64,000 nucleotides of DNA from Chitinophagaceae bacterium (GTDB taxonomy: Bacteria; Bacteroidota; Bacteroidia; Chitinophagales; Chitinophagaceae). Below, piece after piece: positions 54,534 through 63,887 of this stretch (position 1 is the first letter of the stretch; every line of letters begins with the position of its first letter). Under the pieces are notes generated by a model. That model saw only the letters and a program-made list of their open reading frames with translations, was not told the DNA's origin and made no database searches. The stretch is from positions 62,001 through 126,000 of the forward strand of contig CANCSS010000001.1 in the NCBI GenBank assembly GCA_947380905.1, written 5' to 3'. The translations under genes were made by a program, and so were the position numbers.

Positions 54534-54556
54534 GTGCTTGCGCAATAAAATTTTTT

Positions 54557-55828
54557 TTAGAGACGTGCCGTAATAATACTTTTATCTAAGAAAGACTTGG
54601 TATCATAAATAACCGTTTGACTAGAAGCTTTCAAGTTTGCAAAATTCAATGATTTGAAAAAATCATGGGCCACGGTTAATACTATAGCGTCATAAGTAGT
54701 TAATTCATTGGTTAATTTTATTTGATGCTTTTCGAGCACTTCTGCTGCATTGGCAAAAGGATCAAATGCAAATACTTCCAAACCTTGCTGTTCTAGTAAA
54801 TGATAAATTTCAAACGCTTTTGAATTTCTGATGTCTGGACAATGCTCTTTAAAAGTAACACCCAACAACAAAACCTTTGCAGCTTTTAGCTGCACCTTGT
54901 TGGCTATTAACAATTGAACGACTTTATTGGTTACAAAAGCACTCATTTGATCGTTTACATGACGACCCGATAAAATAACTTGTGGATCATAACCTAAACT
55001 GGTTGCCTTATGTGCTAAATAATAAGGGTCCACGCCAATGCAATGTCCACCTACCAATCCTGGCTTGAAAGGTAAAAAATTCCATTTGGTTGCGGCAGCA
55101 GCTAATACATCCTGTGTGTCAATATTCATTTTGTCAAAAATAAGTGCCAACTCATTGACAAAGGAAATATTAATATCTCTTTGAGCATTTTCGATCGACT
55201 TAGCAGCTTCTGCTACTTTAATATTGGGCGCTTTATGGGTGCCAGCTGTTATGATGCTAGCATATAAGGCATCTACCTTATTGGCAGTTTCGGGTGTAGA
55301 GCCCGAAGTCACTTTAATGATTTTAGTGAGGGTATTAATTTTATCACCTGGATTGATTCGTTCAGGCGAATACCCGCAAAAAAAATCTTGATTGAATTTT
55401 AATCCACTTACTTTTTCTAGCACTGGAACACAATCTTCCTCTGTACAACCTGGATAAACTGTACTTTCATAAATGACCAGATCTCCTTTTTTTAATATCG
55501 ATCCTACCATCTCAGTAGCTTTTAACAAGGGCCTTAGGTCGGGTTGTTTTAGCGCATCTACAGGTGTTGGTACGGTGATAATAAAAATTGAGCAATGTTT
55601 TATGTCACTTAATGTATGACTAAAAGCCAAAGCTTGGGTGGATTGTATTTCTTCAGGAGTGCATTGCAAAGTAGTGTCCACTCCTTTTGTTAAAGATTCA
55701 ATTCTACTTTCGTCAATATCCAACCCAATGACTTTGTATTTTTTACCCAATGCCACGGACAATGGCAAGCCCACATAGCCTAATCCTATCACAGCAATAG
55801 CATCAAATGTAAATTGTTGATTGTCCAT
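54557..55828 (-). CDS. UDP-GlcNAc/ManNAc-type nucleotide sugar 6-dehydrogenase
   Basis: A 423-residue cytoplasmic enzyme that oxidises a UDP-sugar C6 alcohol to an acid, with two NAD+. The dinucleotide loop IAVIGLGYVGLPLSVALG (11-28) and the catalytic C263 in GLVGGHCIGVDPYYL are clear. The sequence is of the WbpO/TviB type, acting on UDP-N-acetylhexosamine for capsule or O-antigen sugars, rather than UDP-glucose dehydrogenase. No other polysaccharide genes are nearby; the gene appears alone, which is odd for this pathway. Confidence 0.84.
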   Translation of the reverse strand: MDNQQFTFDAIAVIGLGYVGLPLSVALGKKYKVIGLDIDESRIESLTKGVDTTLQCTPEEIQSTQALAFSHTLSDIKHCSIFIITVPTPVDALKQPDLRPLLKATEMVGSILKKGDLVIYESTVYPGCTEEDCVPVLEKVSGLKFNQDFFCGYSPERINPGDKINTLTKIIKVTSGSTPETANKVDALYASIITAGTHKAPNIKVAEAAKSIENAQRDINISFVNELALIFDKMNIDTQDVLAAAATKWNFLPFKPGLVGGHCIGVDPYYLAHKATSLGYDPQVILSGRHVNDQMSAFVTNKVVQLLIANKVQLKAAKVLLLGVTFKEHCPDIRNSKAFEIYHLLEQQGLEVFAFDPFANAAEVLEKHQIKLTNELTTYDAIVLTVAHDFFKSLNFANLKASSQTVIYDTKSFLDKSIITARL

Positions 55829-55852
55829 TTCAAACCAAAGTTAATGGTCTAC

Positions 55853-56743
55853 TTAGTGATGACCATAATTTTTTTCTCCAGCAGTAATACTCACTTTTAA
55901 TCGGTTTTGAGCAGGAGGTAAAGGACAGGTGGCAAATGCAGTAAAAGCACAAGGAGGGTTGTAAGCTTTGTTGAAATCTATTTCTGTATTACCATTCGCG
56001 TCTGGCTTTGGAATGTCTATAAAGCGTCCTGCACCATAAGTTGTTTTGCCTGCCGTTTCATCAGCAAATACAATAAATAAATTGGGGCCTCCTTCATCAA
56101 TTACATCCAATGTGTATTCTTTATTATCTATATTGAATAAAAGACGTCCTGCACTTTTTTGAGCCGTAGTTTGACCCAATACATTGGTGATCATCAATAA
56201 ATTTTGTGCAGGTTGTACCAATACGGCTTTGAGACGCCAATTAGAATCAACTGGAAATCTTTGGATGCCTTTAAATGCAGTTAGTGTTGCGGCTTTTAAA
56301 TTTCTAAATCTGATGCCCACTTTATCTTCTCGCTGTATTACAGACCAACTAAAATGAGACCAATCCATGATTTTTGCAATCCCATGTTGCTTATACACAG
56401 TAATAGGTTGTTCCCCTTTTATTTCATTATTGTCAATGTTGACATGGTTGTTATTTTTATTTACCCATTCCACAGAATCTCCATTAAATAAAAATGCACC
56501 TAAATAATCTGCGAATTCACGATGCTGGTATTTACAATCATTCGCTGCTGCTTTACCAAATGTATTTACTCCCTTGTGCAACCAAAAAAGACCCTCTAAA
56601 TTTAACCAGCCATTGGGTTGTTTTAATTCATTTTCTCTTTTGGCATGCCAATCATTGATTGATTTAACATAGAGATTGGACCCTTGAGCAAAAAGGCCAG
56701 TACAAACAGCCATCAATATTAATAGAAATAAATATTTTTTCAT
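55853..56743 (-). CDS. DUF1684-family exported protein
   Basis: A 296-residue protein with a signal peptide (cut near GLFAQG) and the DUF1684 pattern: WHAKRENELKQPNGWLNLEGLFWL, FRNLKA with RFPVDSNWRL, and the C-terminal FNKAYNPPCAFTAFATCPLPPAQNRL. The family's function is unknown, though several members are exported or periplasmic. It precedes the nucleotide-sugar dehydrogenase by 24 bases and may be in its operon. The final residues are histidine-rich (YGHH). Confidence 0.82.
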   Translation of the reverse strand: MKKYLFLLILMAVCTGLFAQGSNLYVKSINDWHAKRENELKQPNGWLNLEGLFWLHKGVNTFGKAAANDCKYQHREFADYLGAFLFNGDSVEWVNKNNNHVNIDNNEIKGEQPITVYKQHGIAKIMDWSHFSWSVIQREDKVGIRFRNLKAATLTAFKGIQRFPVDSNWRLKAVLVQPAQNLLMITNVLGQTTAQKSAGRLLFNIDNKEYTLDVIDEGGPNLFIVFADETAGKTTYGAGRFIDIPKPDANGNTEIDFNKAYNPPCAFTAFATCPLPPAQNRLKVSITAGEKNYGHH

Positions 56744-56895
56744 GTAATTCAGTTTTGGACCACTTAGATATAGTAGCGTGTAAAATTACGCTATTTAACT
56801 GGCCTTTCAAAAATAGAGGCCTTTAGATAAGCTTAAAATATTAAAAATGGAATTAATCTTAGTTTTTATTTAATTTAGGAGTACGAATTTTTAAA

Positions 56896-58308
56896 ATGCA
56901 ATTTAAAAAAATCATATTTACTTTTTTAATTTCAGTCGTCATTTTTTCTTGTAAAAAAGAAGTGGCAGGAAATGGAGCTAATAGTACTTTTTCAAGTACA
57001 GATGTAAACAATTGGATTTATCAAAGTATGAATACCTATTATTTGTGGTCAACAAAAATGCCAACCATAGCAAAAACAAATTTGACCATCGATCCCATGA
57101 ATTACTTTACTTCCATTTTATACGATTATGGGAATACCGATCGATTTTCATGGATTGATAGTAGTTCCAGTAATTTAATCAACCAGCTTAATGGTGTAAA
57201 TAAAGTTTTAGGAATAAAAATTAATTCCTTTTTTGTAGACAATACAAAACCTAACGGAGACATTGCAATGGTGATTGCTTATGTTATAAAAGGCAGTCCT
57301 GCAGAAAAAGCAGGGATCAAAAGAGGTGATATTATTTTAACGGTGGATGATCAAACTGTAAATGCAAAAAATTACAATACGATTTTACAAAATTCAACCT
57401 TAAAATTAGGGTTTGGCAATTTTGTCAATAATACTTTTAGCAACAACGGAAAATTTTTAACGGTTACAAAAGTGGAGTTGCAAACCAATCCCATTTTAAT
57501 GGATACGGTGATCAATTGGTCCGGTAAAAAAGTGGGCTATTTTTCCTATACTCAATTTTTAAACAGCTACGATGACAGCTTAAGAGCCGTATTTGGACGT
57601 TTTAAATCCAAGGGTGTCAATGAATTGGTAGTAGACCTGAGGTATAACGGTGGTGGCTATGTGAGCTCTTCCGACCTGCTTACCAATTTAATAGTTAAAG
57701 ACTTGGGTTCGCATGTAAATAATGTAATGAATAAAAAAACATACAATGATGCTTACACTCAAACTTTAACCAAGCAATCAAGCAGTAATCCATTTGTTAC
57801 AAATTTTCAAAACGAAGCAAATAACCTTGGAAATTTATCCAGGGTTTTTATACTCACCTCCAACAATACCGCTTCGGCAAGTGAACTTATTATTAATAAT
57901 TTAAGGCCATTCATGAATGTTATTTTGGTGGGAGAACATACCTATGGAAAAAATGTAGGCTCTTTTACGATTACAGATGACCAAAATAGATGGAATTATG
58001 GACTACAACCCATTACATTTAAGATTGTCAACTCACTGGATCAATCTGATTATGGCACTGTAAATGGATTTACTCCTAATTACCAAGTGGTTGACAATGT
58101 TTTACCTTATAAATTATTGGGCGACCCCTATGAAACATTATTCAATTCAGCATTAAATGTGATTGGTGCCGTTGCTTATCAATCCAATAGTACCCATCCA
58201 AGTCAAAAAATAATTAGAAACCTAGCGCAAGCGGCAGCCATTTCTGACAATCGAAATTTAGACAGGCATGATATGTTTGATCATCCGCCGCACACACGCA
58301 CAAAATAA
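56896..58308 (+). CDS. S41-family C-terminal-processing-type protease, lipoprotein
   Basis: A 470-residue lipoprotein (lipobox near VVIFSC) with a PDZ domain (about 110-190, IKGSPAEKAGIKRGDIILTVDDQ) and an S41 peptidase core. The catalytic serine lies in TASASELIINN and the lysine in VGEHTYGKNVGSF. The SNNTASASE sequence is the Bacteroidota variant of the usual nucleophile motif. Residues before the PDZ domain resemble the tail of the S41-associated N-terminal domain. It is expected to cleave C-termini of periplasmic or surface proteins. It stands alone. Confidence 0.85.
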   Translation: MQFKKIIFTFLISVVIFSCKKEVAGNGANSTFSSTDVNNWIYQSMNTYYLWSTKMPTIAKTNLTIDPMNYFTSILYDYGNTDRFSWIDSSSSNLINQLNGVNKVLGIKINSFFVDNTKPNGDIAMVIAYVIKGSPAEKAGIKRGDIILTVDDQTVNAKNYNTILQNSTLKLGFGNFVNNTFSNNGKFLTVTKVELQTNPILMDTVINWSGKKVGYFSYTQFLNSYDDSLRAVFGRFKSKGVNELVVDLRYNGGGYVSSSDLLTNLIVKDLGSHVNNVMNKKTYNDAYTQTLTKQSSSNPFVTNFQNEANNLGNLSRVFILTSNNTASASELIINNLRPFMNVILVGEHTYGKNVGSFTITDDQNRWNYGLQPITFKIVNSLDQSDYGTVNGFTPNYQVVDNVLPYKLLGDPYETLFNSALNVIGAVAYQSNSTHPSQKIIRNLAQAAAISDNRNLDRHDMFDHPPHTRTK

Positions 58309-58361
58309 TTTAAGTGTGAAGATTTCTTTTTAGTACCTTAGAATTTCAAAAGAATTTTATC

Positions 58362-58811
58362 ATGAAAGTTATTTACACTTTACTCTTTTTTGCTTTTGCA
58401 TTAAACTTGCAAGCACAACAAAAAAATACAAAAGTTCATTTAAATCACACCGCTATTTATGTTGTTGATGTAGCAAAATCAGGTATTTTTTATAGCACAA
58501 TTATTGGCATAGATTCGATACCTGAGCCCTTTCATGACGGAAAACATATTTGGTATAAAACTGCCGATCATGCGATGTTGCATGTGATTCAAGGAGCCGT
58601 TCAAAAAAAGGAATACTATAAAAATCAACACACTTGTTTTACGGTACCCGACTTTAATGCGTTTATTGCAAAATTAAAAGCGGCCAATTGGCCCTATGAA
58701 GATTTAAAAGGCACAAAAGATGCCGTGACCACTAGAGTAGATGGCATTCATCAAATATGGGTGCAAGACCCTGATGGCTATTGGATTGAAATTAACGACG
58801 ACAACTATTAA
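58362..58811 (+). CDS. Exported VOC/glyoxalase-family protein
   Basis: A 149-residue protein with a signal peptide (cut near NLQAQQ) and one VOC (glyoxalase/bleomycin-resistance) fold domain: LNHTAIYVVDVAKSGIFYSTIIG opening and IHQIWVQDPDGYWIEIND closing. The typical metal ligands H and E can be read in HTAIYV and WIEIND. Exported VOC proteins of Bacteroidota have no assigned reaction. The asparaginase-domain gene follows 13 bases later, likely in the same transcript. Confidence 0.8.
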   Translation: MKVIYTLLFFAFALNLQAQQKNTKVHLNHTAIYVVDVAKSGIFYSTIIGIDSIPEPFHDGKHIWYKTADHAMLHVIQGAVQKKEYYKNQHTCFTVPDFNAFIAKLKAANWPYEDLKGTKDAVTTRVDGIHQIWVQDPDGYWIEINDDNY

Positions 58812-58824
58812 ATCATACCCAGTT

Positions 58825-59316
58825 ATGCAAGCAGAAATTAAAGTTTTTATTACAGGGGGTACTTTTGACAAAGAGTACAATGAATTAAATGGAACCTTGT
58901 ACTTTAATGAAACTCATTTATTTGAAATGCTTACCCTTGGAAGAAGCCGCTTAGATCTTTCGATTCATACCTTAATGTTAAAAGACAGCCTGGATTTTGA
59001 AGATGCCGACAGAGCACTTATTGCTACCGCTTGCAATGCTGCCCATGAAAATAAAATAGTAATCACGCACGGTACAGACACAATGACCATTACTGCATCT
59101 TATTTGGCCAAACATTGCCCCAATAAAACGATTGTACTCACTGGCGCAATGGTCCCTTATAAATTTGGCAGCTCTGATGGGCTTTTTAATTTAGGGAGTG
59201 CCCTTGCCTATGTTCAGGTTGTTTCTGCAGGTGTTTACATTGCCATGAATGGTAAAATATTTGAAGCAGACAAAGTGATTAAAAATACAAGTAGGGGAGA
59301 ATTTGAAAGTATTTAA
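58825..59316 (+). CDS. Single-domain asparaginase-like protein
   Basis: A 163-residue protein with only the N-terminal domain of type I/II L-asparaginases: KVFITGGTFDKEYNE holds the first catalytic Thr, and VITHGTDTMTITASYLA holds the second Thr-Asp group. TIVLTGAMVPYKFGSSDG is also conserved. The C-terminal domain of ordinary asparaginases (about 330 residues) is missing, but such short proteins are known as a separate class, so this is not a broken gene. The frame extends to 58741, but that would overlap the VOC gene; the ATG at 58825 gives the expected start. Confidence 0.82.
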   Translation: MQAEIKVFITGGTFDKEYNELNGTLYFNETHLFEMLTLGRSRLDLSIHTLMLKDSLDFEDADRALIATACNAAHENKIVITHGTDTMTITASYLAKHCPNKTIVLTGAMVPYKFGSSDGLFNLGSALAYVQVVSAGVYIAMNGKIFEADKVIKNTSRGEFESI

Positions 59317-59345
59317 AATATTTTTTAATTTTACAATAAATATTT

Positions 59346-59711
59346 ATGAAGCGTACTAAAATCATTTATTGGATTACCACCAGCATTGTTTGTTTATTTG
59401 CATCTACTGCTGTATTTATGAACACTAAAATGGCCATTGATGGGGCAACGCACTTAGGCATTCCGCATTACCTTGGATTAGAAGTAAGTATTGGACAATT
59501 AATTGGATTGGTCTTATTGATTGTCCCTTCTGTACCTGCTCGAATTAAAGAATGGGCTTATGTTGGATTTGGCATTATGTATTTAACAGCATTAAATGCA
59601 CATCTTTCTGTAAATGACCCTATTGCTAATAGTATCATGGCCATTGTATTTTTTGGACTATTGATTGTATCCTACACTAGCTTCCATAAAATAATGGCAT
59701 CAAAAGTATAA
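59346..59711 (+). CDS. DoxX-like small membrane protein
   Basis: A 121-residue protein with four predicted helices (about 6-25, 43-63, 69-88 and 93-113). The pattern MATHLGIPHYLG-like loop (GATHLGIPHYLGLEV) and the short loops fit the DoxX-like family of quinone- or thiosulfate-related membrane proteins of unclear role. It lies 29 bases after the asparaginase-like gene on the same strand and before a terminator, so it may end that operon. Confidence 0.75.
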   Translation: MKRTKIIYWITTSIVCLFASTAVFMNTKMAIDGATHLGIPHYLGLEVSIGQLIGLVLLIVPSVPARIKEWAYVGFGIMYLTALNAHLSVNDPIANSIMAIVFFGLLIVSYTSFHKIMASKV

Positions 59712-59727
59712 AAGATCCAATTGTATA

Positions 59728-59764
59728 AAAAAGCCATTTCAAATAATTGAGATGGCTTTTTTTA
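59728..59764 (+). terminator. Terminator after DoxX-like gene
   Basis: A hairpin with arms AAAAAGCCAT and ATGGCTTTTT, a T-rich tail on the plus strand and an A-rich start. It lies 17 bases after the stop codon at 59711. Confidence 0.72.
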
Positions 59765-59850
59765 TGGTGCCCACTTTTAAGGGAAGCCCTAAAAATGATC
59801 GTTTAAATTATTTAGGCATTCCTACCAACTATTGTTTAAATTAGCAGTAT

Positions 59851-60393
59851 ATGTCAAGTGATCAAGAACTCATAATTCAATTTCAGCAGTCTGTCAATAA
59901 AGAAGAGGTATTTACTCAATTAATGCGTAAGCATCAACAAAAAGTATATTATCAAATTAAAAGAATGGTGTTGGAACATGCAGATGCAGATGACATTGCT
60001 CAATTGGTTTGGATTAAAGTATGGAATAAACTAGATGGCTTTAAAATGGAAAGCGAGTTTAGTACTTGGATATTTAGAATTGCCTACAATGAAACCTTAA
60101 ATTACCTACAAAAACAAAAAAAGCAAAGCACCCGGCTATCAAATGACGATTTATTTGCTTATGAAAACGCCTCTGGCAGCAGTGATGAGCCAAAAAGTAC
60201 CGAAATCCAAATTGCATTGGACAGCGCCATCAAGCAACTCCCTGAAAAACAAAGGATTGTGTTTATGTTGAGGTATTTTGATGGTTATGATTATGAAAAA
60301 ATTGCGGGGATTATGGGCACCACAGTGGGGGGCGCTAAAGCCAATTTTCATCAAGCAGTCAAAAAAATAGAGAAATTTATAAAAAAGCTTTAA
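59851..60393 (+). CDS. ECF-family RNA polymerase sigma factor
   Basis: A 180-residue sigma-70-type factor. Region 2 is visible in KVYYQIKRMVLEHADADDIAQLVWIKVWNKLDGF with TWIFRIAYNETLNYLQ, and region 4 in LPEKQRIVFMLRYFDGYDYEKIAGIMGTTVGGAKANFHQAVKKI. The size is normal for ECF factors. It heads a three-gene operon with a membrane protein (33 bases later) that is probably its anti-sigma factor and a small exported protein. It should respond to envelope or other stress and direct its own operon. Confidence 0.87.
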   Translation: MSSDQELIIQFQQSVNKEEVFTQLMRKHQQKVYYQIKRMVLEHADADDIAQLVWIKVWNKLDGFKMESEFSTWIFRIAYNETLNYLQKQKKQSTRLSNDDLFAYENASGSSDEPKSTEIQIALDSAIKQLPEKQRIVFMLRYFDGYDYEKIAGIMGTTVGGAKANFHQAVKKIEKFIKKL

Positions 60394-60426
60394 ACCTAAA
60401 GCCCAATTGACTATCAAATTAAAACC

Positions 60427-60900
60427 ATGAATCAAGAAAAGGAAAAAGAATCGTTACAACTAGACCAACAATGGGTAGAATCTATTGTGGAAAAAAATGA
60501 ATTGAATCGATTTAATTTGACTCATACCGACGCGCCTTTCAATTATTTTGAGTCCTTCCCTGAAAAAATAATTTCGCGAATACAATTAGAAAAAAATAAT
60601 ACAAAGCATTCGGCATTTAAAATATTATTTTTAAACCATTATGCTAAAATAGCAGTTGCAGCAACTTTTATTTTACTAGTAGGTGGTTTATATTTATATG
60701 ATAATGCAAGCATTAAAAAATCCAATATTGAAATAGTATCAATGCAAGAAATTCCAAATGAGGAAATAATAAATTACGTGAACAACAACGAAGCCTTAGC
60801 AGAATTGGATTTGGACCTTGCTATTAATAAAGAAAATGCCGCTCTAGAAAGTTTAGGCGAAATAGAAATTCAAAAAATTCAAAAAGCGATTATACATTAA
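60427..60900 (+). CDS. Probable single-span anti-sigma-type membrane protein
   Basis: A 157-residue protein with a charged cytoplasmic N-terminus (about 1-72), one helix (about 75-92, AKIAVAATFILLVGGLYLYD) and a short outer tail rich in acidic residues. This layout and its position directly after an ECF sigma gene suggest an anti-sigma factor, though no zinc-binding HxxxCxxC motif is present. I do not recognise a named family. The next gene is 23 bases downstream. Confidence 0.62.
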   Translation: MNQEKEKESLQLDQQWVESIVEKNELNRFNLTHTDAPFNYFESFPEKIISRIQLEKNNTKHSAFKILFLNHYAKIAVAATFILLVGGLYLYDNASIKKSNIEIVSMQEIPNEEIINYVNNNEALAELDLDLAINKENAALESLGEIEIQKIQKAIIH

Positions 60901-60923
60901 TAATACAATACTCAATTATTTTT

Positions 60924-61388
60924 ATGAAAAAAATAGTACTAAGTAGTTTATTTGCTTTGCTCTTAGCAAGCGGATATGCACAACCAGATCCCCAAAGAAG
61001 GCCTCCTCCACCTCCACCAAGAGAAGACCAAGAACTAGGGGAAAAAAGAAGGCCTCATTTTGGACGGGGAGATACGAAACAGGGTAAAGAGCGCATTGAA
61101 TTGTTTAAAATTCAATTTATAACTAAAAAACTAGATTTAACTAAGGCAGAAGCCGAGACCTTCTGGCCTGTCTATGAAGAACATAAGAAAGCAGTAAATG
61201 AAATTTTACAATCTAAATCAGAGGATGAAATTGTATTTCAAGAAGCAATGCTAAATGCTAGAAAAAAATATAAAAACGATTTAAAACCCGTGTTAAAATC
61301 AGATGAAAGGGTGAATAACGCCTTAAAACTAGAAAGAGAATTTTTAAGGCAAATGCACTTTGAAATGAATAGAAGAAGGGGATTCTAA
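60924..61388 (+). CDS. Exported Spy/CpxP-like small protein
   Basis: A 154-residue exported protein (signal peptide cut near SGYAQP) with a proline tract just after the cleavage site (PQRRPPPPPP), a charged linker and a helical region containing LDLTKAEAETFWPVYEEHKKAVNEIL and later LKPVLKSDERVNNALKLEREFLRQM. This resembles the LTxxQ-type Spy/CpxP chaperone or sensor proteins of stress responses, though the classic motif is only partly present. It ends the sigma factor operon, before a terminator, and may feed back on the sigma/anti-sigma pair. Confidence 0.64.
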   Translation: MKKIVLSSLFALLLASGYAQPDPQRRPPPPPPREDQELGEKRRPHFGRGDTKQGKERIELFKIQFITKKLDLTKAEAETFWPVYEEHKKAVNEILQSKSEDEIVFQEAMLNARKKYKNDLKPVLKSDERVNNALKLEREFLRQMHFEMNRRRGF

Positions 61389-61415
61389 TTATTTCTTTCG
61401 CCTCAAATAACTATA

Positions 61416-61456
61416 AAAGTGCCCTTGGTTAAATACCGGGGCACTTTTATTTTATA
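61416..61456 (+). terminator. Terminator of the sigma factor operon
   Basis: A hairpin with arms AAAAGTGCCC and GGGCACTTTT around a 14-base loop, followed by ATTTTAT. It lies 28 bases after the Spy-like gene. Confidence 0.75.
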
Positions 61457-61498
61457 GCCGAGTTTCCGTATATTACAGCGTATAATAAATGTCATTTT

Positions 61499-62941
61499 AT
61501 GAAAAAAGTTGTCGTGTTTATTGGAGCGATTGTACTAATCATCATCGCTGTTGTTTTAACTAAAACAATTTCTAATGCCCCAGGTGCACATCAAAAAAGC
61601 AGTGTACTAGAGCCCTTGACAAATGAGTCCATCAACCATATGAGTCAGGCTATTCAAATAAAAACCGAAACCCCCAATGATGCTTTGGAGTTTGATACAA
61701 CTACGTTTTTAACCTATCGAAAATTTTTAGAGAAGTCCTACCCTTTGGTTCATAAAAATTTACCACGTACCATCATAGATAGTTTTAATTATGTGTACGA
61801 ATGGAAAGGAACTGATACCAGCATATTGCCTATGGTTTTAATGGCGCATTATGATGTAGTTCCTGTAGAAGCCTCGGCCGTAAAATTATGGCATGCTGTA
61901 CCTTATGGAGGTGAAGTGAAAGAAGGTTATATATGGGGAAGGGGCGTATTAGATGACAAATCAAGTATGATAAGTATTTTAGAAGCAGCAGAAGCGCAAT
62001 TAGCCAAAGGATTCCAACCCAAACAAACTATTTTGTTGTGTTTTGGTGCAGATGAAGAATCAAGTGGCAATGGTGCAACCGCTGTAGTGAAATATTTTAA
62101 ATCTAAGAATAGGAGATTTGATATCGTTGTGGATGAAGGCGGTGAAATTTCAACGGAGGAAATGAAAGACATTAAAAGACCTATAGCTTCTATTGGCGTT
62201 GGAGAAAAAGGGTATGTGACTTTAATTTTAACCGCTCAAATAGCAGGAGGCCATTCCTCTATTCCTGGCCAAACTACTGCCATCGATATTCTTAGCAAAG
62301 GCTTGTACCAACTAAGAAAAAAGCAAATGCCTGCAAAATTAATTGCTCCAATTAAAACTTATTTAGAAAGAATCAGTGGGTATACAGAAAGTTTTAGTAA
62401 AAAAATAGCTTTGTCTAATTTGTGGCTTTTTGAAAAACAAGTTATCAATAATTTATCCGAAGCTCCTTCAACAAATGCATTAGTTAGAACCACCATTGTA
62501 CCTACTATTGTCAATAGCGGAGTAAGAGACAATGTAATTCCAACTTTTGCGACTGCTTATATCAATAGTAGAATTTTACCAGGAGAGACGCAAAAAGATG
62601 TTTACAATTTTGTAGAGAAAACAATCAATGATACGAATATAAAAATTACCTATTATAACAATTACAGCACTTTGCCTTCGCCCACTACAGACATTCATAG
62701 CAAAGCTTTTAAAAGAGTAGAAGCTGTTATTAATAAAATTGTAGACGACGTTATCGTAGCGCCCATGTTGATGGTAGGTGCCACTGATTCTAGAAACTAC
62801 AGAGACGTAAGTGATGGCGTTATTAATTTTACGCCCATTACCAATGCCAAAGGTTACCATGGAATAGATGAACGTATGTTGGTAACTGATTATCAAAAAT
62901 GCATCAATTTTTATAGTTTATTAATTCAAGGTTCAAAATAA
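61499..62941 (+). CDS. M20-family metallo-carboxypeptidase (Cps1-like)
   Basis: A 480-residue zinc peptidase with one N-terminal membrane anchor or signal (about 1-24). Metal ligands appear in the usual order: LMAHYDVVPVEA, WGRGVLDDKSSM, CFGADEESSG and IVVDEGGE, with a final His-containing segment near the C-terminus. A dimerisation domain of about 110 residues separates the two metal halves. It resembles yeast carboxypeptidase S and eukaryotic PM20D1-like enzymes, some of which act on N-acyl amino acids. It is followed 6 bases later by the esterase gene in the same operon. Confidence 0.84.
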   Translation: MKKVVVFIGAIVLIIIAVVLTKTISNAPGAHQKSSVLEPLTNESINHMSQAIQIKTETPNDALEFDTTTFLTYRKFLEKSYPLVHKNLPRTIIDSFNYVYEWKGTDTSILPMVLMAHYDVVPVEASAVKLWHAVPYGGEVKEGYIWGRGVLDDKSSMISILEAAEAQLAKGFQPKQTILLCFGADEESSGNGATAVVKYFKSKNRRFDIVVDEGGEISTEEMKDIKRPIASIGVGEKGYVTLILTAQIAGGHSSIPGQTTAIDILSKGLYQLRKKQMPAKLIAPIKTYLERISGYTESFSKKIALSNLWLFEKQVINNLSEAPSTNALVRTTIVPTIVNSGVRDNVIPTFATAYINSRILPGETQKDVYNFVEKTINDTNIKITYYNNYSTLPSPTTDIHSKAFKRVEAVINKIVDDVIVAPMLMVGATDSRNYRDVSDGVINFTPITNAKGYHGIDERMLVTDYQKCINFYSLLIQGSK

Positions 62942-62947
62942 TATTTT

Positions 62948-63868
62948 ATGAAATTAAAAAATACAACTGGGCTATTATTTATTGTATTAATCTTAAAAAT
63001 GAATTTGACGATGGGACAATTTCAACCTTTATACACTACCATTCCTAACTTTAAGCAGCAAGAGAACAAAGAAACTAATATTATTAATCCAACTTCGGGC
63101 AAACTAAGTATTGAGAAAGTTTCAGAACCCGCATATCAATATTATAGATTCGCTAATGATAATGTAAAAAGGCCATGTGTTATCATTTGTCCTGGTGGAG
63201 GTTATAGAGCTTTAGCAGCTAGTCATGAAGGCTCTGATGTAGCAAAAGTATTGAATGCTATGGGGATAAATGCACTCGTATTAAAATACCGCCTGCCCAA
63301 TGCAGACAATCAAATAGACAAGTCTATTGCACCATTACAAGATGCACAACAAGCTGTTTATTTATGTCGTTTACATGCAGCAGATTGGGGTATAGATCCA
63401 GCCAAATTAGGCATTATGGGATTTTCTGCAGGGGGTCATTTGGCTGCTACCTTATCCACGCGTTATCAGGATGGTAAAATTAACAACCCAGAAAATATTT
63501 CATTAAGACCCGACTTCCAAATACTTATTTACCCAGTAATATCTTTCAATAATGAAGTACATGCTGGTTCTCGAAACAATTTAATTGGGCCATTGATGAG
63601 TGAAGAAGCCATTCATTATTACAGCAATGAAGAGCATATCAATCATGATACTCCTCCTGCATTTTTAGTACACGCTAAAGATGATACTTCAGTACCTGTA
63701 TCTAATTCAACCAGCTATTTCAATTCATTGCAATTAAATAATGTACCTGCCGAAATTTATTTGTATGAAAAAGGAGGCCACGGCTTTGGAATGAAAAATC
63801 CAACGAGCGAAGTGTATTGGCCAGATTTACTAAAGCAATGGATGCAAAAAAATAAAATAATTAATTAA
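62948..63868 (+). CDS. Exported alpha/beta-hydrolase, acetyl-xylan-esterase-like
   Basis: A 306-residue exported hydrolase with a signal peptide (cut near TMGQ). The nucleophile elbow is GFSAGGH (about residue 157) in KLGIMGFSAGGHLAATLSTRY. The oxyanion part is CPGGGYRALAASHEGSD, and the acid and histidine lie in HAKDDTSVP and EKGGHGFG. This pattern is typical of the BD-FAE/AXE-like esterases that remove acetyl or feruloyl groups from plant polysaccharides. It directly follows the M20 peptidase gene and precedes the truncated gene at the window end. Confidence 0.82.
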   Translation: MKLKNTTGLLFIVLILKMNLTMGQFQPLYTTIPNFKQQENKETNIINPTSGKLSIEKVSEPAYQYYRFANDNVKRPCVIICPGGGYRALAASHEGSDVAKVLNAMGINALVLKYRLPNADNQIDKSIAPLQDAQQAVYLCRLHAADWGIDPAKLGIMGFSAGGHLAATLSTRYQDGKINNPENISLRPDFQILIYPVISFNNEVHAGSRNNLIGPLMSEEAIHYYSNEEHINHDTPPAFLVHAKDDTSVPVSNSTSYFNSLQLNNVPAEIYLYEKGGHGFGMKNPTSEVYWPDLLKQWMQKNKIIN

Positions 63869-63887
63869 TTCTAATTTAAAAAATCTT

